Source: CAZPZR01 sp964591105
Lineage (GTDB): Bacteria; Bacillota; Clostridia; Lachnospirales; Lachnospiraceae
Reading direction: 5' to 3'
Length of the DNA: 23,945 nucleotides
NCBI GenBank assembly: GCA_964591105.1
Contig: CAZPZR010000026.1
Coordinates: 1-23,945, forward strand
Shown here: positions 6,354 through 14,498 of the stretch, in pieces
Numbering within the stretch: the first letter of the stretch is position 1
Layout: each line of letters starts with the position of its first letter
The notes under the pieces: generated by a model
What the model was told of the DNA's origin: nothing
The model's input: the letters and a program-made list of their open reading frames with translations, nothing else
Database searches by the model: none
Made by a program: the position numbers and the translations under genes

Positions 6354-8888
6354 ATGGAACAATATACAGTAACGGGAATGAGTTGTGCAGCGTGCAGTAC
6401 TCGCGTAGAGAGGGCAGTGTCACAAGTTCCGGGTGTAACTTCTTGTTCGGTTAGTCTTTTGACAAACTCTATGGGGGTAGAAGGAACAGCTAGTGCGGAT
6501 GCAATTGAGCAGGCGGTAGAACAAGCAGGCTATCACGCGAAGAAGAAGGGAGCCGGAGATGAGAAAGCAACGTCAACATCTGCGACAGAAGAATCGTTGA
6601 AAGACCATGAAACACCAATATTGAAGAAGCGATTGATTGCATCCTTGTGCTTTTTGCTTCCGCTTATGTATGTGTCCATGGGACATATGATGTGGGGCTG
6701 GCCAGTACCAGCATTTCTGACAGGTAATCATGTGGCGATGGGATTAGTAGAATTGCTATTGACGACAATTGTTATGGTCATCAATCAGAAGTTTTTTGTG
6801 AGTGGATTCAAAGGACTTCTTCACAAGGCACCGAATATGGATACACTGGTTGCTCTTGGCTCAAGTGCTTCCTACGTATATAGTGTGTATGCATTGTTCG
6901 CTATGACAGACGCACAGATGCATCAGAATACAGAGAAAGTGCTGGCATATATGCACGAATTTTATTTTGAGTCTGCGGCAATGATTCTTACACTGATTAC
7001 AGTTGGGAAAATGTTAGAGGCACGCTCAAAGGGAAAAACGACGGATGCGCTCAAGGGCTTGATGAAGTTGGCGGCAAAAACAGCGGTTGTAGTACGAGGT
7101 GGTATTGAGACAGAAGTTCCAATTGAGCAAGTACGCAAGGGAGACGTTTTTGTTGTAAAACCAGGAGAAACGATTCCGGTTGATGGAGTTGTTCTCGAAG
7201 GAAACAGTGCAGTCAATGAGGCGGCACTTACTGGAGAAAGTATTCCGGTAGATAAGCAAGCGGGGGATTCTGTCTCTGCTGCTACTTTAAACCAATCAGG
7301 ATTTTTGAAGTGTGAAGCACTAAGAGTAGGTGAAGATACAACACTTTCTCAGATCATTCAGATGGTCAGTGATGCTGCAGCAACAAAGGCACCAATTGCA
7401 AAGGTAGCGGACCGAGTGTCTGGTGTATTTGTACCGACGGTTATGGGGATTGCAGCTGTAACCATTCTTATATGGCTGCTGACAGGGCAGACAATTGGAT
7501 TTGCACTTGCAAGAGGAATTTCTGTGTTAGTAATTAGTTGTCCATGTGCCCTTGGATTAGCAACACCAGTTGCTATTATGGTTGGAAATGGAATGGGTGC
7601 GAAAAATGGTATCATGTTTAAGACGGCTGTTTCTTTGGAAGAAGCAGGAAAAGTTCAGATTGTTGCATTAGATAAAACAGGAACCATTACCAATGGAGAT
7701 CCACGTGTAACAAATGTCGTGTCTGCAGAAGGTGTGAAGAGAGAAGAATTGCTATATTATGCCTACTTGTTGGAAGCGAAGAGTGAGCATCCATTGGCGA
7801 AAGCCATACTTGCATATGTTAATGAAAGCGGAATTGTTGAAAAGCGTAAAGAGAGAGAAGTTCAAGATTTTCAGGCATTACCAGGAAATGGACTTTCTGG
7901 CAAACTAGAAGCAAACTGGTTGTATGGTGGTAATTTGAGATTCATCCAGCAACATGCTAAGATTACGGAAGAAACGAAGCACCAGGCAGAGCAGCTTGCA
8001 AGACAGGGAAAAACACCATTATTTTTCAGTGAAAATGAAAAGTTCCTTGGAATGATTGCAGTTGCGGACGTAATAAAAGAAGAAAGCCCACAGGCTGTCA
8101 AAGAATTACAAGATATGGGTATTCATGTAGTGATGCTGACCGGAGATAATGAAAATACAGCTCGTGCCATTGGTGCACAGGCAGGAGTGGATGATGTGAT
8201 TGCAGGCGTACTTCCAGACGGAAAAGAATCCGTGATCCGTAGATTGAAGAAAAAAGGGAAAGTTGCTATGGTTGGTGATGGTATCAATGATGCGCCAGCA
8301 CTTACTAGAGCAGATATAGGAATTGCAATTGGAGCAGGAACGGATATTGCGATTGACGCAGCAGATGTTGTATTAATGAAGAGTAGGCTGAGTGATGTGC
8401 CTGCGGCAATACGATTAAGCCGTGCGACACTTCGTAATATTCATGAGAACTTGTTCTGGGCATTCTTTTACAATACAGTAGGAATTCCGCTGGCAGCAGG
8501 ACTTTGGTATCCAATCTTTGGATGGAAATTGAATCCAATGTTTGGAGCAGCGGCTATGAGTTTGTCAAGCTTCTGTGTTGTGACAAATGCACTTCGCCTA
8601 AACTGGCTACGCATTCATGATGCGTCAAAAGATAAAAAAAGAAAAAATAAAATGAAGATATCAAAGGAGGATATGATAATGACAAAGACAATGAAAATTG
8701 AAGGAATGATGTGCAAACACTGTGAAGCAAGAGTGAAAAAAACATTGGAAAACCTTCCAGAAGTTGAAGAAGCTGTAGTAAGCCATGAGGCAGGAACAGC
8801 TGTATTAACACTCAATGCAGATATTGCAAATGATACTTTGAAAGCAGTTATCGAAGAACAGGATTATCAGGTACTTGGAATCGAATAA
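6354..8888 (+). CDS. copA: Cu(I)-exporting P1B-type ATPase CopA with N- and C-terminal heavy-metal-binding domains
   Basis: An 844-residue copper pump of the cytoplasmic membrane. Domains in order: an HMA domain with GMSCAACS (Cys11, Cys14); membrane helices from about residue 90; actuator domain with TGES (about 294-296); the transmembrane copper-site motif CPC (396-398); phosphorylation motif DKTGT (Asp440); SEHP in the nucleotide-binding domain; GDGIND hinge; then final membrane helices with the usual MSLSSFCVVTNALRL. A lysine-rich linker then leads to a second HMA domain with GMMCKHC that looks like a complete CopZ chaperone. The ATG at 6354 is preferred because GGAGGG ends 4 bases before it. 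An in-frame ATG at 6342 overlaps the csoR stop but lacks a Shine-Dalgarno. No terminator is visible after the stop. Confidence 0.93.
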   Translation: MEQYTVTGMSCAACSTRVERAVSQVPGVTSCSVSLLTNSMGVEGTASADAIEQAVEQAGYHAKKKGAGDEKATSTSATEESLKDHETPILKKRLIASLCFLLPLMYVSMGHMMWGWPVPAFLTGNHVAMGLVELLLTTIVMVINQKFFVSGFKGLLHKAPNMDTLVALGSSASYVYSVYALFAMTDAQMHQNTEKVLAYMHEFYFESAAMILTLITVGKMLEARSKGKTTDALKGLMKLAAKTAVVVRGGIETEVPIEQVRKGDVFVVKPGETIPVDGVVLEGNSAVNEAALTGESIPVDKQAGDSVSAATLNQSGFLKCEALRVGEDTTLSQIIQMVSDAAATKAPIAKVADRVSGVFVPTVMGIAAVTILIWLLTGQTIGFALARGISVLVISCPCALGLATPVAIMVGNGMGAKNGIMFKTAVSLEEAGKVQIVALDKTGTITNGDPRVTNVVSAEGVKREELLYYAYLLEAKSEHPLAKAILAYVNESGIVEKRKEREVQDFQALPGNGLSGKLEANWLYGGNLRFIQQHAKITEETKHQAEQLARQGKTPLFFSENEKFLGMIAVADVIKEESPQAVKELQDMGIHVVMLTGDNENTARAIGAQAGVDDVIAGVLPDGKESVIRRLKKKGKVAMVGDGINDAPALTRADIGIAIGAGTDIAIDAADVVLMKSRLSDVPAAIRLSRATLRNIHENLFWAFFYNTVGIPLAAGLWYPIFGWKLNPMFGAAAMSLSSFCVVTNALRLNWLRIHDASKDKKRKNKMKISKEDMIMTKTMKIEGMMCKHCEARVKKTLENLPEVEEAVVSHEAGTAVLTLNADIANDTLKAVIEEQDYQVLGIE
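8663..8670 (+). promoter_or_regulatory. Internal Shine-Dalgarno within copA, upstream of the CopZ-like domain
   Basis: AAAGGAGG occurs inside the copA reading frame, 8 bases before the ATG at 8679. Spacing and strength equal those of the best gene starts in this window. Confidence 0.65.
8679..8888 (+). CDS. copZ: CopZ-like copper chaperone, possible separate product from an internal start in copA
   Basis: In frame with copA, an internal start would give a 69-residue protein, MTKTMKIEGMMCKHCEARVK and onward, with the MxCxxC copper site at Cys12 and Cys15 and a beta-alpha-beta-beta-alpha-beta HMA pattern. Free CopZ chaperones are usually about 68-70 residues, so the start falls exactly where an independent gene would begin. 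The strong Shine-Dalgarno at 8663-8670 supports independent translation. The same residues are also the C-terminus of full-length CopA. Whether both forms are made cannot be decided from sequence. Confidence 0.5.
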   Translation: MTKTMKIEGMMCKHCEARVKKTLENLPEVEEAVVSHEAGTAVLTLNADIANDTLKAVIEEQDYQVLGIE

Positions 8889-8899
8889 TTGCAGACATA

Positions 8900-8928
8900 T
8901 TTCAAAAGAGGACGCACTATATTAGATA
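8900..8928 (+). promoter_or_regulatory. Weak candidate promoter upstream of the first carboxypeptidase gene
   Basis: TTTCAA (8900-8905) and TAGATA (8923-8928) are 17 bases apart in the 67-base gap after copA. The match is weak, and read-through from the copper operon is an alternative because no terminator is seen. Confidence 0.3.
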
Positions 8929-8955
8929 ATAAGGTATTCTGATGGAGTGTGGACG

Positions 8956-10155
8956 ATGAAGCGTTTTTGGGCATTGATCTGTTGTGTGATACTGTGTGTA
9001 CAGCCAGTACATGCAACGAACCCCAATCAGGCAGAAGAAGAACAAAAAATAGAATCTACAAAAGAGAAAACGGACGAGGCAGTGGTATCTGCTCCGTCCG
9101 TTCTTTTAATGGAAGCTTCGACAGGAAAAGTAATTTATGAGAAAGATGCAGATTCAAAAAGAGCACCTGCAAGTGTTACGAAGATCATGACACTGCTATT
9201 AATATTTGATGCATTAGAAAATGGAAAGATTACATTAGAGGATTCTGTAACAACATCGGAATATGCTGCATCTATGGGTGGCTCACAAGTATTCCTAGAA
9301 CCGGGGGAAACACAGACGGTAGAGACGTTGATAAAATGCATTTCTGTAGCCAGTGCAAATGATGCCTGTGTAACGATGGCAGAATATATCAGTGGCAGTG
9401 AGGAAGCATTTGTAAAGCAAATGAATGTACGGGCACAAGAACTTGGAATGACAAATACAACATTTAAAAATTGTAATGGATTAGATACAGATGGGCATCT
9501 TACAACTGCAAGAGATATTGCGCTTATGTCCAGAGAATTACTTTCAAAATATCCGAAGATTCATGAGTACTGTACTATTTGGCAGGAAAACATTGTACAT
9601 ACAACGAAGAAAGGGAATACCGAGTTCGGACTTACGAATACGAATAAATTGATTCGTCATTATGAATATGCAACGGGATTAAAGACAGGTTCAACCAGTC
9701 AGGCAAAATTCTGTATTTCTGCAACGGCTGAAAAGAATGGATTGGAAATGATTGCAGTAATCATGGCAGCAGAAACTAGTAAGGAAAGAAATCGAGATGC
9801 TGTTACGTTGTTAAACTATGGATTTGGAAAATGCCAGAAATACAAAGAGGAGCAGATAAAATCTACGGATAAAGTTGCAGTATCCGGTGGTCAGGAAGAG
9901 CAAGTGAAAACAGCACAGAAAGAAGTTTTTACTTACATAGATACTACTGGTGCGGATTTCTCAAAGATGGAGCGCAAAGTTGTGATGAAGGAAAAATTAA
10001 ATGCGCCTGTGCGGCAAGGAGAAAAAGCTGGAGAAGCAGTTTACTACCTGAATGGAATAGAAATTGGACGGGTTGAAATCCTTACAACAGAATATATTCC
10101 GAAAAGTACGTATCAAAGTGCAATGCAAGATACACTAGAAGAGTATTTGCTGTAA
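8956..10155 (+). CDS. Serine-type D-Ala-D-Ala carboxypeptidase (low-molecular-weight PBP, peptidase S11)
   Basis: About 399 residues with an N-terminal signal peptide (MKRFWALICCVILCVQPVHA), so it is exported. The three penicillin-binding motifs are in order: SVTK (Ser73-Lys76, active-site serine), SAN (133-135) and KTG (243-245). A C-terminal PBP5-type beta domain follows (GEAVYYLNGIEIGRVEILTT) and the protein ends EEYLL. It trims the terminal D-alanine of peptidoglycan stem peptides. The ATG at 8956 is preferred: GGAG lies 8 bases before it, while the GTG at 8947 overlaps that GGAG. It sits behind copA without a visible terminator. A paralogue lies at 14499-15704. Whether it is vegetative (DacA-like) or sporulation-specific (DacF-like) cannot be resolved. 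Confidence 0.92.
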   Translation: MKRFWALICCVILCVQPVHATNPNQAEEEQKIESTKEKTDEAVVSAPSVLLMEASTGKVIYEKDADSKRAPASVTKIMTLLLIFDALENGKITLEDSVTTSEYAASMGGSQVFLEPGETQTVETLIKCISVASANDACVTMAEYISGSEEAFVKQMNVRAQELGMTNTTFKNCNGLDTDGHLTTARDIALMSRELLSKYPKIHEYCTIWQENIVHTTKKGNTEFGLTNTNKLIRHYEYATGLKTGSTSQAKFCISATAEKNGLEMIAVIMAAETSKERNRDAVTLLNYGFGKCQKYKEEQIKSTDKVAVSGGQEEQVKTAQKEVFTYIDTTGADFSKMERKVVMKEKLNAPVRQGEKAGEAVYYLNGIEIGRVEILTTEYIPKSTYQSAMQDTLEEYLL

Positions 10156-10172
10156 AAAGTCTTAAAACGACG

Positions 10173-10216
10173 AAAACTCCGGAAAATAACCCAAAGGATT
10201 ATCATTCCGGAGTTTT
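10173..10216. terminator. Bidirectional terminator between convergent genes
   Basis: A 12-bp perfect stem pairs AAAACTCCGGAA (10173-10184) with TTCCGGAGTTTT (10205-10216), and the interior partly pairs further (ATAA with TTAT). The T-rich 3' arm works on both strands. It serves the carboxypeptidase (plus) and the aminopeptidase (minus). Confidence 0.88.
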
Positions 10217-10249
10217 CTATATATAGCAAAGGGGTCGATAATAGCGAAA

Positions 10250-12037
10250 TTAGATTGCTCTAGTAATTTCTTTCAACCAAGCAGCCTCTTCTTCTGTAAG
10301 TCTTGGGCTGATAATTTCGTATACTTTTGCATGGTAAGCATTGAAACGAGCTTTTTCATCGCATGTCATCATCTCTGGTTTGATTGCATCAAGATCATAT
10401 GGCACATAAGTGATAGGTTCAAGATACATAAACTGTCCGTAAGATGTCTTCTGACCAGCACGTACAATAACGTCATTTTCAATACGAACACCATGAGAAC
10501 CTTCGATGTAAACACCTGGTTCATCAGATAAGCACATACCAACTCTTAATGGACGAGCTTCTTTTGGACGAATCTGCATACGGAATCCAGAAGCTGCTTC
10601 ATGGATGCTCATTAAGTATCCGATTCCATGTCCAGTACCGTGGTTGTAATTAAGACCACGTTCGAAAAGTGGCTGTCTTGCTAAGTAGTCAAGGTTGTAA
10701 CCATAAGTTCCTTCTGGGAATACAGCGTTTGCAAGGTTTAAGTGACCACGAAGAACAGAAGTATAGTCTGCTTTCATTTCATCAGTAACTTCACCGATTG
10801 CAAATGTTCTTGTTGTATCTGTAGAACCTTCGATAAATCCAGCACCAACGTCTACAAGGAGGAAATGTCCCTGTTCTACTTTAGCATCTGTTTCTGGAGT
10901 TGCTTCGTAGTGAACGATAGCTCCGTGTTCGCCAGTACCGAAGATACCAGCAAAGCTTGGCCACAGATAGTTTGGCTGTTCTTTACGGAATTCTTCTAAT
11001 TTTTCTTCGGCGCTGATTTCTGTGATTGTCATCTTGTCAGCGTTGTGTTTTAACCAGTACATGAATTTTGTAAGTGCAGTACCTTCTTTGATCTGAGCCT
11101 GGATCATGTTGTTGATCTCAACTTCATTCTTGATACACTTCATGTTAACTTCTGGGTTTTCAGCAATGATGATTTCACATTCTTCTGGAATGTTGTTAAA
11201 TAATGCATAGTTTAATCTGTCAGCATCTACTAAAACTTTTGCATCTGCAGGTAAAGCTGCTACATCAGCGTATACATCATTGTATGCATGAACAGAAATT
11301 CCATCAGCAGCAAGAGCAGCTTTCATATCATCTGTCAACTTGCGTTCGTCAACATAATACTTCATGCCATCCATTGTGATGATTGCATAAGAGAGAAGCA
11401 TTGGTGAGAATGCAACGTCATCTCCACGTAAGTTTACTGTCCAGCAGATGTCGTCTAATGCTGCAACAACATGTGTATCAGCACCAGCTTCTTTCATTGC
11501 TTCGCGGATACGAGCAAGTTTGCTGCTTGTGCTTTCACCAGTATATTCTTCGCCAAGTGCAAATGCTGGCTTTTCAGAAAGTGCTGGTCTGTCTGTCCAA
11601 ATATGATCAATTAAATCTTCAGAATAGTTAATTGTTGCATTCTTAGCTGCGAGACGAGTCTCTAAATCTTTTCCAAGTCCCATAGCAACTACGCGTCCGT
11701 CAAAACCAAGAACTCCGCCTTCTGGGATTACGTCAGCGATGAAATCTTCCACAGTAGGAACACCTGGCTCACCCATCTTCATAAGTTCAACGCCGCTTCC
11801 TTCCAACTGTTTTGCAGCCTGGATGAAATATCTTCCGTCTGTCCAAAGGCCTGCTTTATCTTTTGTAAATACTGCTGTTCCGGCAGATCCTGTGAAACCT
11901 GTGATGAAAGATCTTGCCTTAAAGTATTCCCCAACATATTCACTCTGATGATTGTCGTCAGTTGGAACCATATAGATGTCGTATCCGCGTTCTTCCATCA
12001 GAGCACGAAGAGCCGCGATTCTTTCTGGTATATTCAT
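10250..12037 (-). CDS. Xaa-Pro aminopeptidase (aminopeptidase P, M24B family)
   Basis: A 595-residue three-domain aminopeptidase P that removes N-terminal residues preceding proline in cytosolic peptides. Two creatinase-like N-terminal domains (for example GFTGSAGTAVFTKD and LWTDGRYFIQA) precede the pita-bread catalytic domain. All five dinuclear metal ligands are visible: Asp396 (LLVDVG), Asp407 (STDTTR), His470 (NHGTGHGIGY), Glu506 (SDEPGVY) and Glu520 (VRIEND). The length is that of the long form, similar to eukaryotic XPNPEP1, rather than the roughly 440-residue PepP. AAGGGAGG on the minus strand lies 8 bases before the ATG. It is monocistronic, convergent with the carboxypeptidase and divergent from the next gene. 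No signal peptide is seen. Confidence 0.94.
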   Translation of the reverse strand: MNIPERIAALRALMEERGYDIYMVPTDDNHQSEYVGEYFKARSFITGFTGSAGTAVFTKDKAGLWTDGRYFIQAAKQLEGSGVELMKMGEPGVPTVEDFIADVIPEGGVLGFDGRVVAMGLGKDLETRLAAKNATINYSEDLIDHIWTDRPALSEKPAFALGEEYTGESTSSKLARIREAMKEAGADTHVVAALDDICWTVNLRGDDVAFSPMLLSYAIITMDGMKYYVDERKLTDDMKAALAADGISVHAYNDVYADVAALPADAKVLVDADRLNYALFNNIPEECEIIIAENPEVNMKCIKNEVEINNMIQAQIKEGTALTKFMYWLKHNADKMTITEISAEEKLEEFRKEQPNYLWPSFAGIFGTGEHGAIVHYEATPETDAKVEQGHFLLVDVGAGFIEGSTDTTRTFAIGEVTDEMKADYTSVLRGHLNLANAVFPEGTYGYNLDYLARQPLFERGLNYNHGTGHGIGYLMSIHEAASGFRMQIRPKEARPLRVGMCLSDEPGVYIEGSHGVRIENDVIVRAGQKTSYGQFMYLEPITYVPYDLDAIKPEMMTCDEKARFNAYHAKVYEIISPRLTEEEAAWLKEITRAI

Positions 12038-12079
12038 GTTAAAAACCTCCCTTAATCTTTGAATTTACCTTTGGAAACT

Positions 12080-12088
12080 ATTCTACCA
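12080..12088 (-). promoter_or_regulatory. Extended -10 element for the Xaa-Pro aminopeptidase gene
   Basis: On the minus strand this reads TGGTAGAAT, an extended -10 about 43 bases before the start codon. No good -35 is seen, as is usual for TGN-type promoters. Confidence 0.5.
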
Positions 12089-12095
12089 CATTTCA

Positions 12096-12124
12096 TTGCA
12101 AAATGATAGAAATAATTATATAAT
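12096..12124 (+). promoter_or_regulatory. SigA-type promoter of the membrane-anchored phosphoesterase gene
   Basis: TTGCAA (12096-12101) and a perfect TATAAT (12119-12124) have a 17-base spacer, ending 28 bases before the ATG. Confidence 0.8.
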
Positions 12125-12152
12125 AAGTCAATCTGAATTTCAGAAGGAGTAA

Positions 12153-13034
12153 ATGCTTGTGTGGAAAATAATTGGAGCAGGGGCTATTTTGTTCATCATT
12201 GCCCTATATGCAATCTGTCGAGAAATTCGAAAAGAGTTGGGAGAATTTCAGACTGTTCATTATGAGATTACATCAGAAAAATTAGCAGAAAAAGAAGAGA
12301 AGATTGTGTTTGTCAGCGATCTTCACAATCATAGATATGGTATAAAGAATGAGGAATTATTAGAAGCAATTCGCGAGGAAAAACCTACCTATATTTTAGT
12401 AGGTGGTGATATGCTTGTATCGAACAATAAGCATGGATATCTTCCGGCGTTGGAGACGATGAAGGAGTTGGCAAAGATTTGTCCAGTCTATTGTGCGAAT
12501 GGCAATCATGAGCAGAGAATCAAGGAATGGATCGAAAAGTTTCAGATGTCTTATGCAGCCTATCGACGAATTTTGCAAGAAGCAGGAATTCATTTTTTGG
12601 AAAATGATTCTCAAGTGTTAGATTTGAATGGTACAAAGATTCGTGTGACAGGGTTAGAGATTCCGATTGCGTGTTATAAGAGAGGACAGAAAGTCAGACT
12701 TTCACAGGAAGATATGGTGGAACTTGTGGGAGAGTGCAAAGAAGATTGTTATGAGATTTTACTTGCACATAATCCTTCTTATATGAAGACCTATCTTCAG
12801 TGGGGGGCGGATTTGATTTTATCTGGGCATTTGCACGGAGGGATTGTGAGACTTCCTGTCCTGGGTGGAGTGATTGCACCGAATTTTCGGATTTTTCCAA
12901 AGTATTCTGGCGGTCATTACAAGGAACAAGGGCAAGAAGTCGTTGTCAGTAAAGGACTTGGCACACATACAATTAATATTCGTTTATGGAATCCGGCAGA
13001 ACTGGTTGTGTTGCATATGAAACAGAAAAGATGA
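12153..13034 (+). CDS. Membrane-anchored metallophosphoesterase (YkuE/YaeI-like)
   Basis: A 293-residue protein with one N-terminal membrane helix (about residues 3-22) and a catalytic domain. The calcineurin-like motifs are complete: DLH (56-58), GGD (84-86), GNHE (117-120), HNP, and GHLHGG. The order and the GHLHGG ending match the YaeI/YkuE family, whose members act on phospholipid or lipid-linked pyrophosphates or on unknown envelope substrates. Unlike the soluble phosphoesterase at 5311-5907, it keeps the motif I histidine. The start is preceded by GAAGGAG with only 3 bases of spacing, so the in-frame GTG two codons later (12159) is a possible alternative. It has its own promoter, and a new promoter for scpA follows. 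The substrate is unknown. Confidence 0.88.
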   Translation: MLVWKIIGAGAILFIIALYAICREIRKELGEFQTVHYEITSEKLAEKEEKIVFVSDLHNHRYGIKNEELLEAIREEKPTYILVGGDMLVSNNKHGYLPALETMKELAKICPVYCANGNHEQRIKEWIEKFQMSYAAYRRILQEAGIHFLENDSQVLDLNGTKIRVTGLEIPIACYKRGQKVRLSQEDMVELVGECKEDCYEILLAHNPSYMKTYLQWGADLILSGHLHGGIVRLPVLGGVIAPNFRIFPKYSGGHYKEQGQEVVVSKGLGTHTINIRLWNPAELVVLHMKQKR

Positions 13035-13041
13035 TTTTTTC

Positions 13042-13070
13042 TTGTGTAAAATAGGAAAATCCTGTATAAT
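13042..13070 (+). promoter_or_regulatory. Promoter of scpA-scpB
   Basis: TTGTGT (13042-13047), a 17-base spacer and a perfect TATAAT (13065-13070) lie 32 bases upstream of the scpA start. Confidence 0.75.
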
Positions 13071-13102
13071 AAATCAGTTATGATAATGATGAGAGGTAGG
13101 AT

Positions 13103-13858
13103 ATGGGAATTCCAGTAAAACTTCAAGTGTTTGAAGGTCCGTTGGATCTGTTATTACATTTGATTGATAAGAATAAAATAGATATATATGACATCCCAAT
13201 TGTGGAGATTACCAATCAATACATGGAATACATTCGCGAGATGGAAAGAGCAGATCTGAACGTGATGAGTGAATTCCTTGTTATGGCAGCGACGCTTCTA
13301 GATATTAAGTGTAAGATGCTTTTGCCAAAAGAAGTAAATGAAGAAGGGGAAGAAGAAGACCCGAGACAAGAATTGGTAGAACAGCTGTTGGAATATAAGA
13401 TGTATAAGCAGATGTCGTACGAACTTCGTGACCGACAGGTAGATGCGGATAAAACCTTGTATAAAGAGGCAACCATCCCAGAGGAAGTTTTAGCCTATGA
13501 AGAACCAGTGGACTTGGATGCCTTACTGGGAGACTTGACACTTGGAAGACTGCATCATATTTTCCAGGAAGTTATGAAGCGACAAGTCGAAAAGATTGAC
13601 CCGGTGCGAAGTAAGTTTGGAAAGATTGAGAAAGAAGAAGTTACATTATCAGATAAACTGCAATATATTGTAGATTATGCGAAGAACCATCGGAAGTTCA
13701 GCTTTCGTGCATTGCTTACGAAACAAAGTTCCAGAACGCAGATTGTAGTAACCTTCCTTGCGATTCTTCAGATGATGAAAGAAGGAAGTATTTGCATTGA
13801 GCAGGAACAGCCTTTTGATGATATTGTGATTACATCAAAGGTAATGGTAGAAGAGTAA
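13103..13858 (+). CDS. scpA: Segregation and condensation protein A
   Basis: A 251-residue kleisin. The N-terminal block KLQVFEGPLDLLLHLIDKNK followed by IDIYDIPIVEIT is the ScpA signature that contacts the SMC neck. The middle is acidic and variable (EEGEEEDPRQELVEQLLEYK), and the C-terminal winged-helix part (RSSRTQIVVTFLAILQMMKEG, shortened here to its pattern) contacts the SMC head. Together with ScpB and SMC it forms the bacterial condensin needed for chromosome compaction and segregation. scpB follows 17 bases later, the usual pair arrangement. The length is normal. The ATG has GAGAGGTAGG upstream. Confidence 0.95.
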   Translation: MGIPVKLQVFEGPLDLLLHLIDKNKIDIYDIPIVEITNQYMEYIREMERADLNVMSEFLVMAATLLDIKCKMLLPKEVNEEGEEEDPRQELVEQLLEYKMYKQMSYELRDRQVDADKTLYKEATIPEEVLAYEEPVDLDALLGDLTLGRLHHIFQEVMKRQVEKIDPVRSKFGKIEKEEVTLSDKLQYIVDYAKNHRKFSFRALLTKQSSRTQIVVTFLAILQMMKEGSICIEQEQPFDDIVITSKVMVEE

Positions 13859-13875
13859 GAAAGGGATAGGATACA

Positions 13876-14445
13876 TTGAAAATTATGGAGACAGAAGGAA
13901 TCATAGAAGCGATTCTCTTTGCGATGGGAGATTCTGTAGAGCTGACAAAGATTGCTGCGGCAATCGAACATGACGAGAATACAACACGCAAGATGATTCA
14001 TCAGATGATGGATAAGTATGAAGCAGAGGATCGAGGTGTACGAATCGTGGAACTGGACGGTTCTTATCAGATGTGCACGAAGACAGAGTTGTATGATTAT
14101 TTGATTCGAATCGCAAAACAGCCGAAGAAATTTATTTTGACAGATGTTCAGTTGGAAACATTGTCAATTATTGCATATAAGCAGCCGGTTACAAAGTTGG
14201 AGATTGAGAAAATCAGAGGCGTGAAATCTGATCACGCAGTGAATAAGCTGGTGGAATACGGACTTGCCTGCGAAGTGGGAAGACTGGACGCACCTGGAAA
14301 GCCAATTTTGTTTGGAACAACAGAAGAATTTCTTCGCAGATTCAGTGTGCAGTCTGTAGATGATCTTCCAAGTCTGGATGTAGAACAGGTGGAGACATTG
14401 AAGTCAGAAGCAGAAGAAGAGATTCAGCTAAAATTAGATGTATAG
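13876..14445 (+). CDS. scpB: Segregation and condensation protein B
   Basis: A 189-residue protein with two winged-helix domains. The family's conserved segments are seen: EGIIEAILFAMGDSVELTKI at the N-terminus, the RIAKQPKKFILTDVQLETLS region, IIAYKQPVTKLEIEKIRGVK and GRLDAPGKPILFGTTEEFL. ScpB dimers bind ScpA and regulate the SMC ATPase. The likely start is TTG at 13876, with GGGATAGG 5 bases before it. The ATG at 13885 is the alternative but has poor spacing. It is co-transcribed with scpA and probably with the carboxypeptidase gene downstream, since no terminator separates them. Confidence 0.94.
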   Translation: MKIMETEGIIEAILFAMGDSVELTKIAAAIEHDENTTRKMIHQMMDKYEAEDRGVRIVELDGSYQMCTKTELYDYLIRIAKQPKKFILTDVQLETLSIIAYKQPVTKLEIEKIRGVKSDHAVNKLVEYGLACEVGRLDAPGKPILFGTTEEFLRRFSVQSVDDLPSLDVEQVETLKSEAEEEIQLKLDV

Positions 14446-14460
14446 AACGGTTTACGTTTA

Positions 14461-14491
14461 CATACATTTCATTAAGTGAAAGAAATGTATG
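14461..14491 (+). promoter_or_regulatory. Leader hairpin before the second carboxypeptidase gene
   Basis: A perfect 10-bp inverted repeat, CATACATTTC (14461-14470) with GAAATGTATG (14482-14491), has an 11-base loop. The 3' arm runs directly into the purine-rich GGTGG ribosome binding site, 7 bases before the ATG at 14499. There is no T-run, so it is not a terminator. Confidence 0.5.
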
Positions 14492-14498
14492 GTGGAAA

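Noticed and set aside
8953..9140. Short plus-strand frame at the start of the first carboxypeptidase gene
   Set aside because: It is an out-of-frame overlap with the signal peptide region of a solid gene.
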